DNA of 64,000 nt from assembly GCF_030506325.1 (NCBI RefSeq), contig NZ_CP120683.1:4291001-4355000 (forward strand). Direction: 5' to 3'. Position 1 is the stretch's first letter. Each line of letters begins with the position of its first letter. The notes under the pieces were generated by a model that was given only the letters and a program-made list of their open reading frames with translations, had not been told where the DNA came from and made no database searches. This document shows, one piece after another, positions 33,709 to 41,440 of this stretch. Made by a program: the position numbers and the translations under genes. Source of the DNA: Tunicatimonas pelagia (GTDB lineage Bacteria > Bacteroidota > Bacteroidia > Cytophagales > Cyclobacteriaceae).

Positions 33709-35941
33709 GTTCAATAGTGGGGGGCATGGTTGTTTTGTGAAGTTTAGTTACGAGATTCTTACTGTAGGCCACCATTTTCAACATCTCTCGAGGGCTAGCC
33801 AACCGTAAGTGTCTGAAGATAAGCAACTCTTTTCCATTGCTCTCTAGGTGATAAATATCGCTCTTCTCTAAGAAGTGAATAAGGTTGGCAGTAAACAACT
33901 CCCGAATACCGGCTTCGTCAGTGCCCTGTAGTAAAAACTTTCGGGAGAAGTTACGGTACTCGTTAAAGTCAATATCCTGTTGAGCGGCAATTACCGAAAT
34001 ACGGTCAAGAAATGATTCTTCCTCCAGAGAAAACACCGGCAGCATAAACGGTAGTGAAAGCACCTCTACGGTAAGCCGATAGGTTTCAAATGAAATGAAG
34101 GCATCTTTGAGGGAGACATCGCATATTTTCCACTGCACCCCTAGTTTCGGGTACGTACCGCTAATCTGGTTGCTCATATACTCTACTGGGCGCGGCTTAA
34201 AGAACTGAAAACGACTAAGGTCAGCAATATCCCAGACAACTTCCGGATTGTAGCCCCATTCATTAGAAGCAGCCGTTTGCTTAAGCTCCACTTGCCGACG
34301 AGTAAGCCGGATAAGCTTCGGCTTGGGCTTCTCCAGCACATGCAATGCATACGGATGATGGGAGGAAGTCTTGTGCACGTCTAACCCCGTAAAATGAAAT
34401 TCTCCGCCATTCTGATTGTACTTTTCGGCATACTCATGCAAGTACTCTAATACGGTATAGTCTACCACCCGAGCGTGGGAAAAATCTATTACTACATTAT
34501 CCTCTGGAGTTAGCTTTTTGATTTTATTCTGTATCTGAAGGATATTGGTAAAGTTGATAATCCCTTTGATTTTCACTAAGTACGACTGCTCATTCTCCTG
34601 AACAATTTTGATGTAGGGGCGACGCATATAGCGAAGGAATAAAGGCAGGGGCATACCACTGCGGGCAAAGTGCAGCAGTAATGTAAAACCAATGCCGACT
34701 AATAGTCCTGACATAAGATCGGTAAGAAGAATAGCGACTAACGTAACCACGAGTATAGCTAACTGCTCCCACCCTTGTTGGTAAGCCCGCTGGTACACTC
34801 GGGGAGAAGTAAGCATATATCCGGTAAAAAGCAGAATGGCCGCCAATGCTGCTAGCGGAACTTTCTGAATAAAGCTCGTGAATACCACCACAAACAGTAG
34901 CACAATTAGCCCGTGCATGAAATTTGACCAGCGAGTAGTTGCTCCGTTGGTAATATTGACTGAACTGCGAGCGATTACTGCCGTAACAGGCAACCCACCC
35001 AAAAAACCGGAAATTACGGTGGCTACACCAATTCCAAATAAATCCTTGTTAAGGTTTGTTTTTCGCTTGTAGGGATCAAGCTTGTCTACGGCTTTGGAGA
35101 TGACTAATGACTCTAGCGATAACACTACCGTTACCACAAAAACCGTTAGCCAAAACACAGGTTCGCCAATGCGCGAGAAGTCAGGGAAAGCCAAACCTTG
35201 CGTAATATCGGTTGGTATCTGAATTAAAAAATCATTCGTTAATTGTTCGGTATTGGGGTAGTAAGTTTGAGAAATCCAGCGAAAACCAAAGTATAGCGGA
35301 ATAGCAGCAATCAGCACCCACATAGGGGCGGGTAGTAGCTTGATAGTTCGGTTCTCAATATCCTTGTAAAAAACTAAGATTGCCAGACAAACGATCGTGA
35401 TGGTTATAATGAACGGGTTAGCCTGAAGGAGTATTTCCGGGTGAGCCAGCAGTTCCGAAAAACTAGCATCGGAAATACCTAAAGCATGATGAACCTGAGT
35501 GCCAATAATAAGAAAGCCAATGGCCGCCAACATGCCGTGAATGGTGGAGGTAGGCACCAGGTTACCTAGTTTCCCCAATCGCAGCAGTCCCATAACGGTC
35601 TGTATACTCCCGGCTACTACAAAAACTGCCATAGTGTAGGGCAAGCCCGGCTGGCCAGGTAAACTCATACTTTCTGAAGCCGATAGGGCTACAATAATCA
35701 GGGCGTTGGCGGGTCCGTTGATTCCTACGTGGCTTCCCCGGATAAATGTGGTTACCAAACCGCCTACAATTACCGAAATCAACCCCGACATAGGCGGGAA
35801 ACCTGCTGCAACCGCAATTCCTAGCCCCAGCGGTAAAGCCACCAAAGCCACACTCAGAGCGGCTACCAGATCAGTGCGCCAGTAACGCTTAAATCCTAGC
35901 CACCCACTGGGGGGATTTTGATCTGGATTGATAGGAATCAT
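33686..35941 (-). CDS. SulP/SLC26 family anion transporter with extended C-terminus
   Basis: An inner-membrane transporter of 751 residues. The N-terminal 420 residues form the SulP membrane domain with 10-14 helices, including LVAALSVALVALPLGLGIAV, the GSHVGINGPANALIIVAL motif and GFLGGLPVTAVIARSSVNIT. Residues about 435-530 are a STAS domain (GIINFTNILQIQNKIKKL, VVIDFSHARVVDYTVLEYLH). After it comes about 220 residues not present in ordinary SulP proteins (FKPRPVEYMSNQISGTY, VEVLSLPFMLPVFSLEEESF, QGTDEAGIRELFT). Substrates may be bicarbonate, sulfate or another oxyanion and cannot be distinguished. It overlaps the preceding permease convergently and faces the divergent glycoside hydrolase. 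Confidence 0.9.
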   Translation of the reverse strand: MIPINPDQNPPSGWLGFKRYWRTDLVAALSVALVALPLGLGIAVAAGFPPMSGLISVIVGGLVTTFIRGSHVGINGPANALIIVALSASESMSLPGQPGLPYTMAVFVVAGSIQTVMGLLRLGKLGNLVPTSTIHGMLAAIGFLIIGTQVHHALGISDASFSELLAHPEILLQANPFIITITIVCLAILVFYKDIENRTIKLLPAPMWVLIAAIPLYFGFRWISQTYYPNTEQLTNDFLIQIPTDITQGLAFPDFSRIGEPVFWLTVFVVTVVLSLESLVISKAVDKLDPYKRKTNLNKDLFGIGVATVISGFLGGLPVTAVIARSSVNITNGATTRWSNFMHGLIVLLFVVVFTSFIQKVPLAALAAILLFTGYMLTSPRVYQRAYQQGWEQLAILVVTLVAILLTDLMSGLLVGIGFTLLLHFARSGMPLPLFLRYMRRPYIKIVQENEQSYLVKIKGIINFTNILQIQNKIKKLTPEDNVVIDFSHARVVDYTVLEYLHEYAEKYNQNGGEFHFTGLDVHKTSSHHPYALHVLEKPKPKLIRLTRRQVELKQTAASNEWGYNPEVVWDIADLSRFQFFKPRPVEYMSNQISGTYPKLGVQWKICDVSLKDAFISFETYRLTVEVLSLPFMLPVFSLEEESFLDRISVIAAQQDIDFNEYRNFSRKFLLQGTDEAGIRELFTANLIHFLEKSDIYHLESNGKELLIFRHLRLASPREMLKMVAYSKNLVTKLHKTTMPPTIEPTPDEVH

Positions 35942-36147
35942 AATAACTAGCTAGGTGATGTTGACCGAATAATATACTGAAAAATTATTAATTTGGGTGG
36001 CTAAGCATTTAAAGCAATTCGCTTACAAATAATTATATTAAAATAGTCCGAAAAGTTTCTGAATTTTTACCATTGCACTTTGCAGGTGTAAGCACAAAAT
36101 CTGCTTCTCTGTTTTTGATCAACATATATTTCCTTACATAATCGCCA

Positions 36148-38964
36148 ATGCTTTCTAAAATAGTATACTTATTTGCCTATTTCTCAATACAGTTGCTCTC
36201 AGTAAGTGCCCTATCACAAGACATTCCACTTCCCGAACATCCGCGACCGGACTTTGAGCGTCCGCAGTGGCAGAACCTGAACGGCACCTGGCAGTTTGCC
36301 TTTGACTCACTTAACCAAGGGTTGTCCGAACAATGGTTTGCTGAGAATAAGGCGTTTGACGAAAAGATCACAGTGCCCTTTCCCTGGGGCTCACCGCTTT
36401 CGGGTGTGGAAGATCAAGCCGATATTGCTTGGTACCAGCGGGAGATGACCGTTGATCCTGCCTGGCAGGGGCAGCGCACCTTTATCGTAATAGGGGCTTC
36501 GGACTGGCAAACCGATGTGTGGCTCGATGGGCAGCATGTTGGCAAACACCAGGGTGGGTACGTGCCTTTTTCCTTTGAGCTGACCGAACATCTTACCTAC
36601 GGTCAGCCCCAGCAGCTGGTGATCCGGGTAGATGATGCCCCCCGGGCCTTTGCCCTGCGGGGGAAGCAATTGTACGGCAATGCCAAAGGCATCTGGCAAA
36701 CAGTGTACTTAGAAGCCAGAGGAAGTGATTATCTTGATCAGGTGCAGTTCACACCGGGTATTGACCGCCAGAAAGTCATCGTTACGGCCTACTTGCCTGA
36801 TTACGCTCAACGAGACATTCCCCTCTCGCTGCGGATTGCTACTGAAAGTGAACCGATTCGGATCGATACGCTAATTAGCGCAGGGCAAGAACAGATAGAA
36901 TTTTCAGTGCCCATTCCCCAGCCCCGTCTATGGTCGCTGAATGATCCGTACTTGTATACCGCCGAGGTGACGCTGGGAACCGATACAGTACGAACCTACT
37001 TTGGAATGCGAACGATTTCTATTGAAAATCTGCCCGGTACCGACTATCCGTACGTGGCTCTCAACGGCCAACCGGTTTATCTGCAAATGGCCCTGGATCA
37101 AGCCTACCATCCCGAAGGCTTCTACACCTTTCCTAGTGATACATTTATCCGCCGGGAAGTAGAGCGATCCAAGGCGATTGGTCTCAACGGTATTCGTCCC
37201 CACATCAAAGTACCCATTCCCCGCAAGCTGTACTGGGCCGATAAGCTGGGAGTGCTCATTATGGCTGACCTGCCCAATTACCAAGACCCACGTAACGAGC
37301 GTTCGGAAGTAGAGTCAGAGTACACGCTGCGAGAAATGATTAAGCGAGACTACAACCATCCATCGATCTTTTCTTGGGTGGTGTTTAACGAGAGCTGGGG
37401 CTTACGAACCGACATACCTACCGCCAGTGGGAATACCCGCAAAGTATTCCAGCCCGACGAGCAGCAGTACGCCGCCGGGATGTACTACCTCACCAAGTCG
37501 CTGGACACCACTCGGTTGGTAGATGATAACTCCATCCACAGCTACTGGTGTGCTGAGCATACGGTTACTGACCTAAATTCGTCGCACGACTACCTGATGG
37601 GAGTGGAATGGGAGCACCGCCTAAAAGTACGCAGCGATCAGAGCCATCTGGGCAGCACCTTTCAGTACGCCGATGGATTTGTGCAAGGCAATGTGCCGAG
37701 CATTAATGCTGAATGTGGCAATGTGTGGGGCTACGAAGGGACTACCGGAGATGTGGACTGGAGCTACGATTACCACCGCATGATGAACACCTTTCGGAAG
37801 TACCCCAAGATGGCCGGATGGCTTTACACCGAGCACCACGATGTGATCAAGGAGTGGAACGGTTACTGGCGAGCCGACCGATCACTGAAATTTACGGGGG
37901 TGGATGAGCTGGTAGAAGGTATGACGATGAACGACTTTCACGCGTTGGTGTACCTCTCAACCGGAAACGAAATCTGTCAGACGGTGCCGGCCGGGGCTAC
38001 CGTAGATGTGCCGTTGTATTTATCCTCCATGACCGAGCAGGACTTAGGTGATTCGCTGGCTATTCGCTACGAGCTACAGCTTACCAATACCCTAGCAGAG
38101 ACTTCGCTCGTCTCGAGAGGCACCCGGAACACGGCCTACCGTCCGTACATACAAGATTCATTATCGCCCCTTGCCCTTCAGATGCCTGAGCAAAAGGGGC
38201 TAGCTATCCTGAAGTTGTACCTGGATGATGCTCAGGGCAATACCGTTCATCGCAACTTTATGCACTTTGAGGTAGTAGACGGAGCGAACCCCGCGGATGT
38301 TCAGACTATTACGGTAGGCCCCGCCGACTTTAGCGAACAGCAGTGGAGCCAGCAGCAGTGGGCGGTGCTTGATGGTAAAAAAGTAAACGGCACGGGCAGC
38401 GGGCATTTTACCTATACCTTTGCCTTGCCGAATGACCTAGCCATCAGCGAAGCAACCGACGCTTACTTTCTGGCGGAGCTGTCGGCCAAACAACTGTTTA
38501 TCAAAGACCTGACTGATGCAGAAAAGCAAGCCCGAGGGCTGGATCTCGATTATCGTAAGTACCCCGATAGCAATCCCAACGCCTACCCTATGTCGGACGA
38601 AATGATGTTTCCTTCTGAAATCAGTATCTCGGTAAATGGTCGGGTATTGACCACCGTAATGTTGCCCGATGACCCCGCCGATCATCGGGGCGTGCTTTCC
38701 TGGCACCATCAAAGTATTCCTGAGCCAGAGAAAGATCAGCACGATCTGGATAACTGGTGGTACACTTTATCAGGAACACTACATGAAGCTGGTTCTTATG
38801 GTTATCTAACCAAGGTGGCTATTCCGCTGGACATACTTCGGCAAGCACAAGCTGACTCGGGTACGCTTAGCGTGCAAATCCAAACCCGAGGCGAAGGCGG
38901 GGTAGCGGTGTATGGTCAATCATTTGGACGCTATCCGCTTGACCCCACGCTAGTTTTAGACTAA
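36148..38964 (+). CDS. Glycoside hydrolase family 2 protein
   Basis: A 938-residue exported enzyme: signal peptide ending near LSQ, an N-terminal galactose-binding beta-sandwich (FERPQWQNLNGTWQFAFDSL, WQTDVWLDGQHVGKHQGGYV), an immunoglobulin-like domain, then the TIM barrel. The acid/base is Glu415 in IFSWVVFNESWG and the nucleophile is probably Glu522 in INAECGNVWGYEG, as expected for family 2 (beta-galactosidase, beta-glucuronidase, beta-mannosidase group). A further 280-residue C-terminal part is not recognised. No SusC/D pair or polysaccharide locus surrounds it, so the natural substrate is open. It probably acts in the periplasm. Confidence 0.9.
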   Translation: MLSKIVYLFAYFSIQLLSVSALSQDIPLPEHPRPDFERPQWQNLNGTWQFAFDSLNQGLSEQWFAENKAFDEKITVPFPWGSPLSGVEDQADIAWYQREMTVDPAWQGQRTFIVIGASDWQTDVWLDGQHVGKHQGGYVPFSFELTEHLTYGQPQQLVIRVDDAPRAFALRGKQLYGNAKGIWQTVYLEARGSDYLDQVQFTPGIDRQKVIVTAYLPDYAQRDIPLSLRIATESEPIRIDTLISAGQEQIEFSVPIPQPRLWSLNDPYLYTAEVTLGTDTVRTYFGMRTISIENLPGTDYPYVALNGQPVYLQMALDQAYHPEGFYTFPSDTFIRREVERSKAIGLNGIRPHIKVPIPRKLYWADKLGVLIMADLPNYQDPRNERSEVESEYTLREMIKRDYNHPSIFSWVVFNESWGLRTDIPTASGNTRKVFQPDEQQYAAGMYYLTKSLDTTRLVDDNSIHSYWCAEHTVTDLNSSHDYLMGVEWEHRLKVRSDQSHLGSTFQYADGFVQGNVPSINAECGNVWGYEGTTGDVDWSYDYHRMMNTFRKYPKMAGWLYTEHHDVIKEWNGYWRADRSLKFTGVDELVEGMTMNDFHALVYLSTGNEICQTVPAGATVDVPLYLSSMTEQDLGDSLAIRYELQLTNTLAETSLVSRGTRNTAYRPYIQDSLSPLALQMPEQKGLAILKLYLDDAQGNTVHRNFMHFEVVDGANPADVQTITVGPADFSEQQWSQQQWAVLDGKKVNGTGSGHFTYTFALPNDLAISEATDAYFLAELSAKQLFIKDLTDAEKQARGLDLDYRKYPDSNPNAYPMSDEMMFPSEISISVNGRVLTTVMLPDDPADHRGVLSWHHQSIPEPEKDQHDLDNWWYTLSGTLHEAGSYGYLTKVAIPLDILRQAQADSGTLSVQIQTRGEGGVAVYGQSFGRYPLDPTLVLD

Positions 38965-38987
38965 AAACTCAGAATGGTATTTGAAAT

Positions 38988-39221
38988 CTAGGGGCTACAC
39001 CACATATTCCGACTACCCAGTATGAGTAAATTATCCTCAATGCTGCCCTTAATTGTGCTAAGTTTAGTGACGTAAGATTTGAACGATCTTGGAGTATCCC
39101 TAGTCAAGACACTATACGGCTGATGGCCACGTTTACTGTTAGTCGTCTGAGTTTTATCCACAAAACTATGTAAGGTTTTGGGGCGTTTAGATGGCAACTT
39201 GCAATTTGCCCTGATTGGCAT
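38988..39221 (-). pseudogene. Decayed IS3-family transposase fragment
   Basis: A minus-strand frame reading KTLHSFVDKTQTTNSKRGHQ, PYSVLTRDTPRSFKSYVTKL and ending LLILGSRNMWCSP. This pattern aligns with the stretch of IS3-family ORFB where ...KTTxSxHxxxxYxNLIxD...NQVWVxDITYI...YLxxxLDxxSRxVVGW occurs: YVTKLSTI for WVTDITYI (the catalytic Asp replaced by Lys) and LLILGSRNMWCS for the LDxSRxVVGW part. It has no start, no other transposase motifs nearby and no visible ends. It lies in the 328-bp gap before the exported-protein operon. The match is from memory, with moderate confidence. Confidence 0.5.
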
Positions 39222-39292
39222 ATTTTTTTTAAATAATCGGTAAACCTGTAACTTACAGCGTTTTTACCAAAATTTGCTATAAACCAGATACT

Positions 39293-39958
39293 ATGATACC
39301 ACGAGAACACCAAAACTATTCTCATTTGCTTCAGCTACGCCGCGTGAATTACGCTTGGATTATACTACTCTTCGGCGTCTTTGTGGCGTTAGGGCCAACC
39401 GGATGTAAAGCTAAAAAGGAAGCTAAGGCTGCTGAAAAAGCTCGTTTGGAGCGGATTGCTAAGGCACGGGCCGATTTACTGTCGGTGATTAATGACCAAG
39501 GCAGCATGTCTACTGATGAGAAGGAAGCGGTAGTAGAAGGAGTAAAAGATCTGAATCTGCAGGATGCTGAGATTCAAACCTTAATTGACCGAGCCGAGGG
39601 AATTATTGCTGATGAACGGGCGGCTGCCCGACGCGACGAAGAACGTCCGGAGGTGACCGAAAGCGGTCCTACTTCCGAATCTGATCTGAATAATCTGTTC
39701 CGCAATGTGGCTGGTGCCCGCAATACCGGCGACGCTAACGCTCAAATCCGCAATGCCATTGATATGTTCGCATCATCCGAAACTCCGGTGCTCATTATCA
39801 TTAGCCAAAGTGGAGGGCAAACGGATTATGACGAACCCACCACAATCAGCAAGTACTTGAACTACCTGAAAGACACTAAAAATAGTCCTGACGAAGTGTA
39901 CAACATGGTGTTTGATGCTAACGGAAAAATTAAAGAACTAGAACTTATTAAACGATAA
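39293..39958 (+). CDS. Lipoprotein, first gene of the LRR operon
   Basis: A 221-residue probable lipoprotein. A long N-region is followed by YAWIILLFGVFVALGPTGCK, with Cys in the GPTGC lipobox, then a highly charged Ala/Lys/Glu helix (KKEAKAAEKARLERIAKARA). The C-terminal part (SDLNNLFRNVAGARNTGDAN, VLIIISQSGGQTDYDEPTTI, SKYLNYLKDTKNSPDEVYNM) is globular. No family recognised. It starts the operon of four exported proteins, with the next gene 4 bp downstream. Confidence 0.7.
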   Translation: MIPREHQNYSHLLQLRRVNYAWIILLFGVFVALGPTGCKAKKEAKAAEKARLERIAKARADLLSVINDQGSMSTDEKEAVVEGVKDLNLQDAEIQTLIDRAEGIIADERAAARRDEERPEVTESGPTSESDLNNLFRNVAGARNTGDANAQIRNAIDMFASSETPVLIIISQSGGQTDYDEPTTISKYLNYLKDTKNSPDEVYNMVFDANGKIKELELIKR

Positions 39959-39962
39959 ACGA

Positions 39963-40538
39963 ATGAAACTTTCTGCCGTATACTTTTGCGTACTTTTCAT
40001 TGGAGTAGCCCTTCTTCCAGCGCATGCCCAAGAAACCATTAGCCCAGAACGCAAACTGGCTATTGACTCACTGGCATTGGAAAAAGTCCGCGATTTGAGT
40101 AAATACATCAGCATTATCGGAAATAAGGATACTCCTTTTTCCGAGGCTAACCGAGTAATTGACCGAGCCGAAGAGCTATTTGCTACTGGGGCTGAAATTG
40201 GGGTTTCATCGCTCACCACTGACGAAATTACTTACTACCAAACCAGAGGCTATTTTGAGCATCTTATGGCCTTAAATTACGACCGGGTAACCATTAAGTG
40301 GTACGACATTCAGTATATCAGTGATTTGGAACAACAGCCCGATGGCACGTTTGTTGGAGTGATTACGATCTACCAGCGATTTGAAGGCACCTCTGATGAT
40401 GGCTTGGAATACAAAGACACTACTAAGAAAGATATTACTGTTTTTGTTCAGAAAAAAGAAACGCAAATCGGAGGGCGTATTATTGATTTTTGGGATGTGC
40501 TGCTGGGCGATATACGGGTTTCTGAAACCACCACATAA
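39963..40538 (+). CDS. Exported protein, second gene of the LRR operon
   Basis: A 191-residue secreted protein with signal peptide ending near PAHAQ. The mature part holds VRDLSKYISIIGNKDTPFSE, TRGYFEHLMALNYDRVTIKW, YDIQYISDLEQQPDGTFVGV and KKDITVFVQKK, an alternating helix then strand arrangement. The same order of features occurs in the N-terminal 185 residues of the LRR protein two genes downstream (FLEYMMNFLGNPEATT, NVQAYLKDIDFFFQEAKFDL, VNANQIRYVEINL), so I infer a shared domain. It starts 4 bp after the previous gene and ends 8 bp before the next. Confidence 0.7.
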   Translation: MKLSAVYFCVLFIGVALLPAHAQETISPERKLAIDSLALEKVRDLSKYISIIGNKDTPFSEANRVIDRAEELFATGAEIGVSSLTTDEITYYQTRGYFEHLMALNYDRVTIKWYDIQYISDLEQQPDGTFVGVITIYQRFEGTSDDGLEYKDTTKKDITVFVQKKETQIGGRIIDFWDVLLGDIRVSETTT

Positions 40539-40546
40539 CAACATTG

Positions 40547-41440
40547 ATGCATAATAGTGAAAAGTTCTTGGTAAGACTACCGGAGGCCAACTGCCGAAAC
40601 GTAGTCTTTTTTATCGTGTATTCAGTAGGTGTATTGCTTTGTGGCAATAATCTTCTTTTGGCTCAGGGCATTGGCGAATATTTAGGTGACGAAGATGTGC
40701 TATACGCCGAGACTAAGCAAGTAAACCAATTTTTTCGGCGGTTTAATGGTGAAGAAGATATTGAAGGAAAACGCTACTACAACGGCGATAAGGACTACCG
40801 CAACCCCAAGCTGCGTCAGAAATACTTAGAAAACTTATTTGATAACCAAACCCGTGAAATATCGGCTACTGAAAAACAAGCGTTTATTAAAACCGTCAAT
40901 AATTCTTCCAGCCCTACTTATCTGAATTTTCACGGAGGGCAATGGTTTGCCGAAGTAAAAGCTCAGTTCAATTACCAAGGAAGACGGCAGGAAGCGACGC
41001 TATTCTTGCGACTGCAAGAAGAAAAAGTAGGGTCGAAGTGGATTTTTGCCAAAGCGTATTTCCCCCCGTTTGCTAAGCTGTTTGATAGCGATACTACCGG
41101 AGGAATGCCCTTTCTCCACCCTATGAGCCATGAACTAGATTTTATGAACCTACGGAGGGTGTTTCAGGATAACAAAGAAAAATTAGACCAATTTTTGGCC
41201 CGAGGGTATCAGCCTGATTATTTATCAATCTTGCTCTATGAAATTAAAAACTCTAACTTACGTTTCGAAACAGTTAACAACGTTAAGTTTCATTTCTTTC
41301 AAGTAGACGGCTGGTACTTTCAGCTAGCGAAGTTCAATCGGCCCGGCTACAATCGTGGTTGGCTCATTGCCGATTTATCCGAAGCAACACCCCAGGAAAA
41401 GGAGCTATTGACTAAGTACATTTTTTACGAAGATGAATAA
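40547..41440 (+). CDS. Exported protein, third gene of the LRR operon
   Basis: A 297-residue protein with N-terminal hydrophobic helix (VVFFIVYSVGVLLCGNNLLL) ending at a signal-peptidase-like LAQG site. The mature part contains QVNQFFRRFNGEEDIEGKRY, NSSSPTYLNFHGGQWFAEVK and RQEATLFLRLQEEKVGSKWI, giving a beta-rich protein with aromatic residues. No recognised domain. The ATG at 40547 is taken; a TTG directly before it is unlikely. The stop overlaps the start of the LRR gene by 8 bp, so the two are coupled. Confidence 0.7.
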   Translation: MHNSEKFLVRLPEANCRNVVFFIVYSVGVLLCGNNLLLAQGIGEYLGDEDVLYAETKQVNQFFRRFNGEEDIEGKRYYNGDKDYRNPKLRQKYLENLFDNQTREISATEKQAFIKTVNNSSSPTYLNFHGGQWFAEVKAQFNYQGRRQEATLFLRLQEEKVGSKWIFAKAYFPPFAKLFDSDTTGGMPFLHPMSHELDFMNLRRVFQDNKEKLDQFLARGYQPDYLSILLYEIKNSNLRFETVNNVKFHFFQVDGWYFQLAKFNRPGYNRGWLIADLSEATPQEKELLTKYIFYEDE

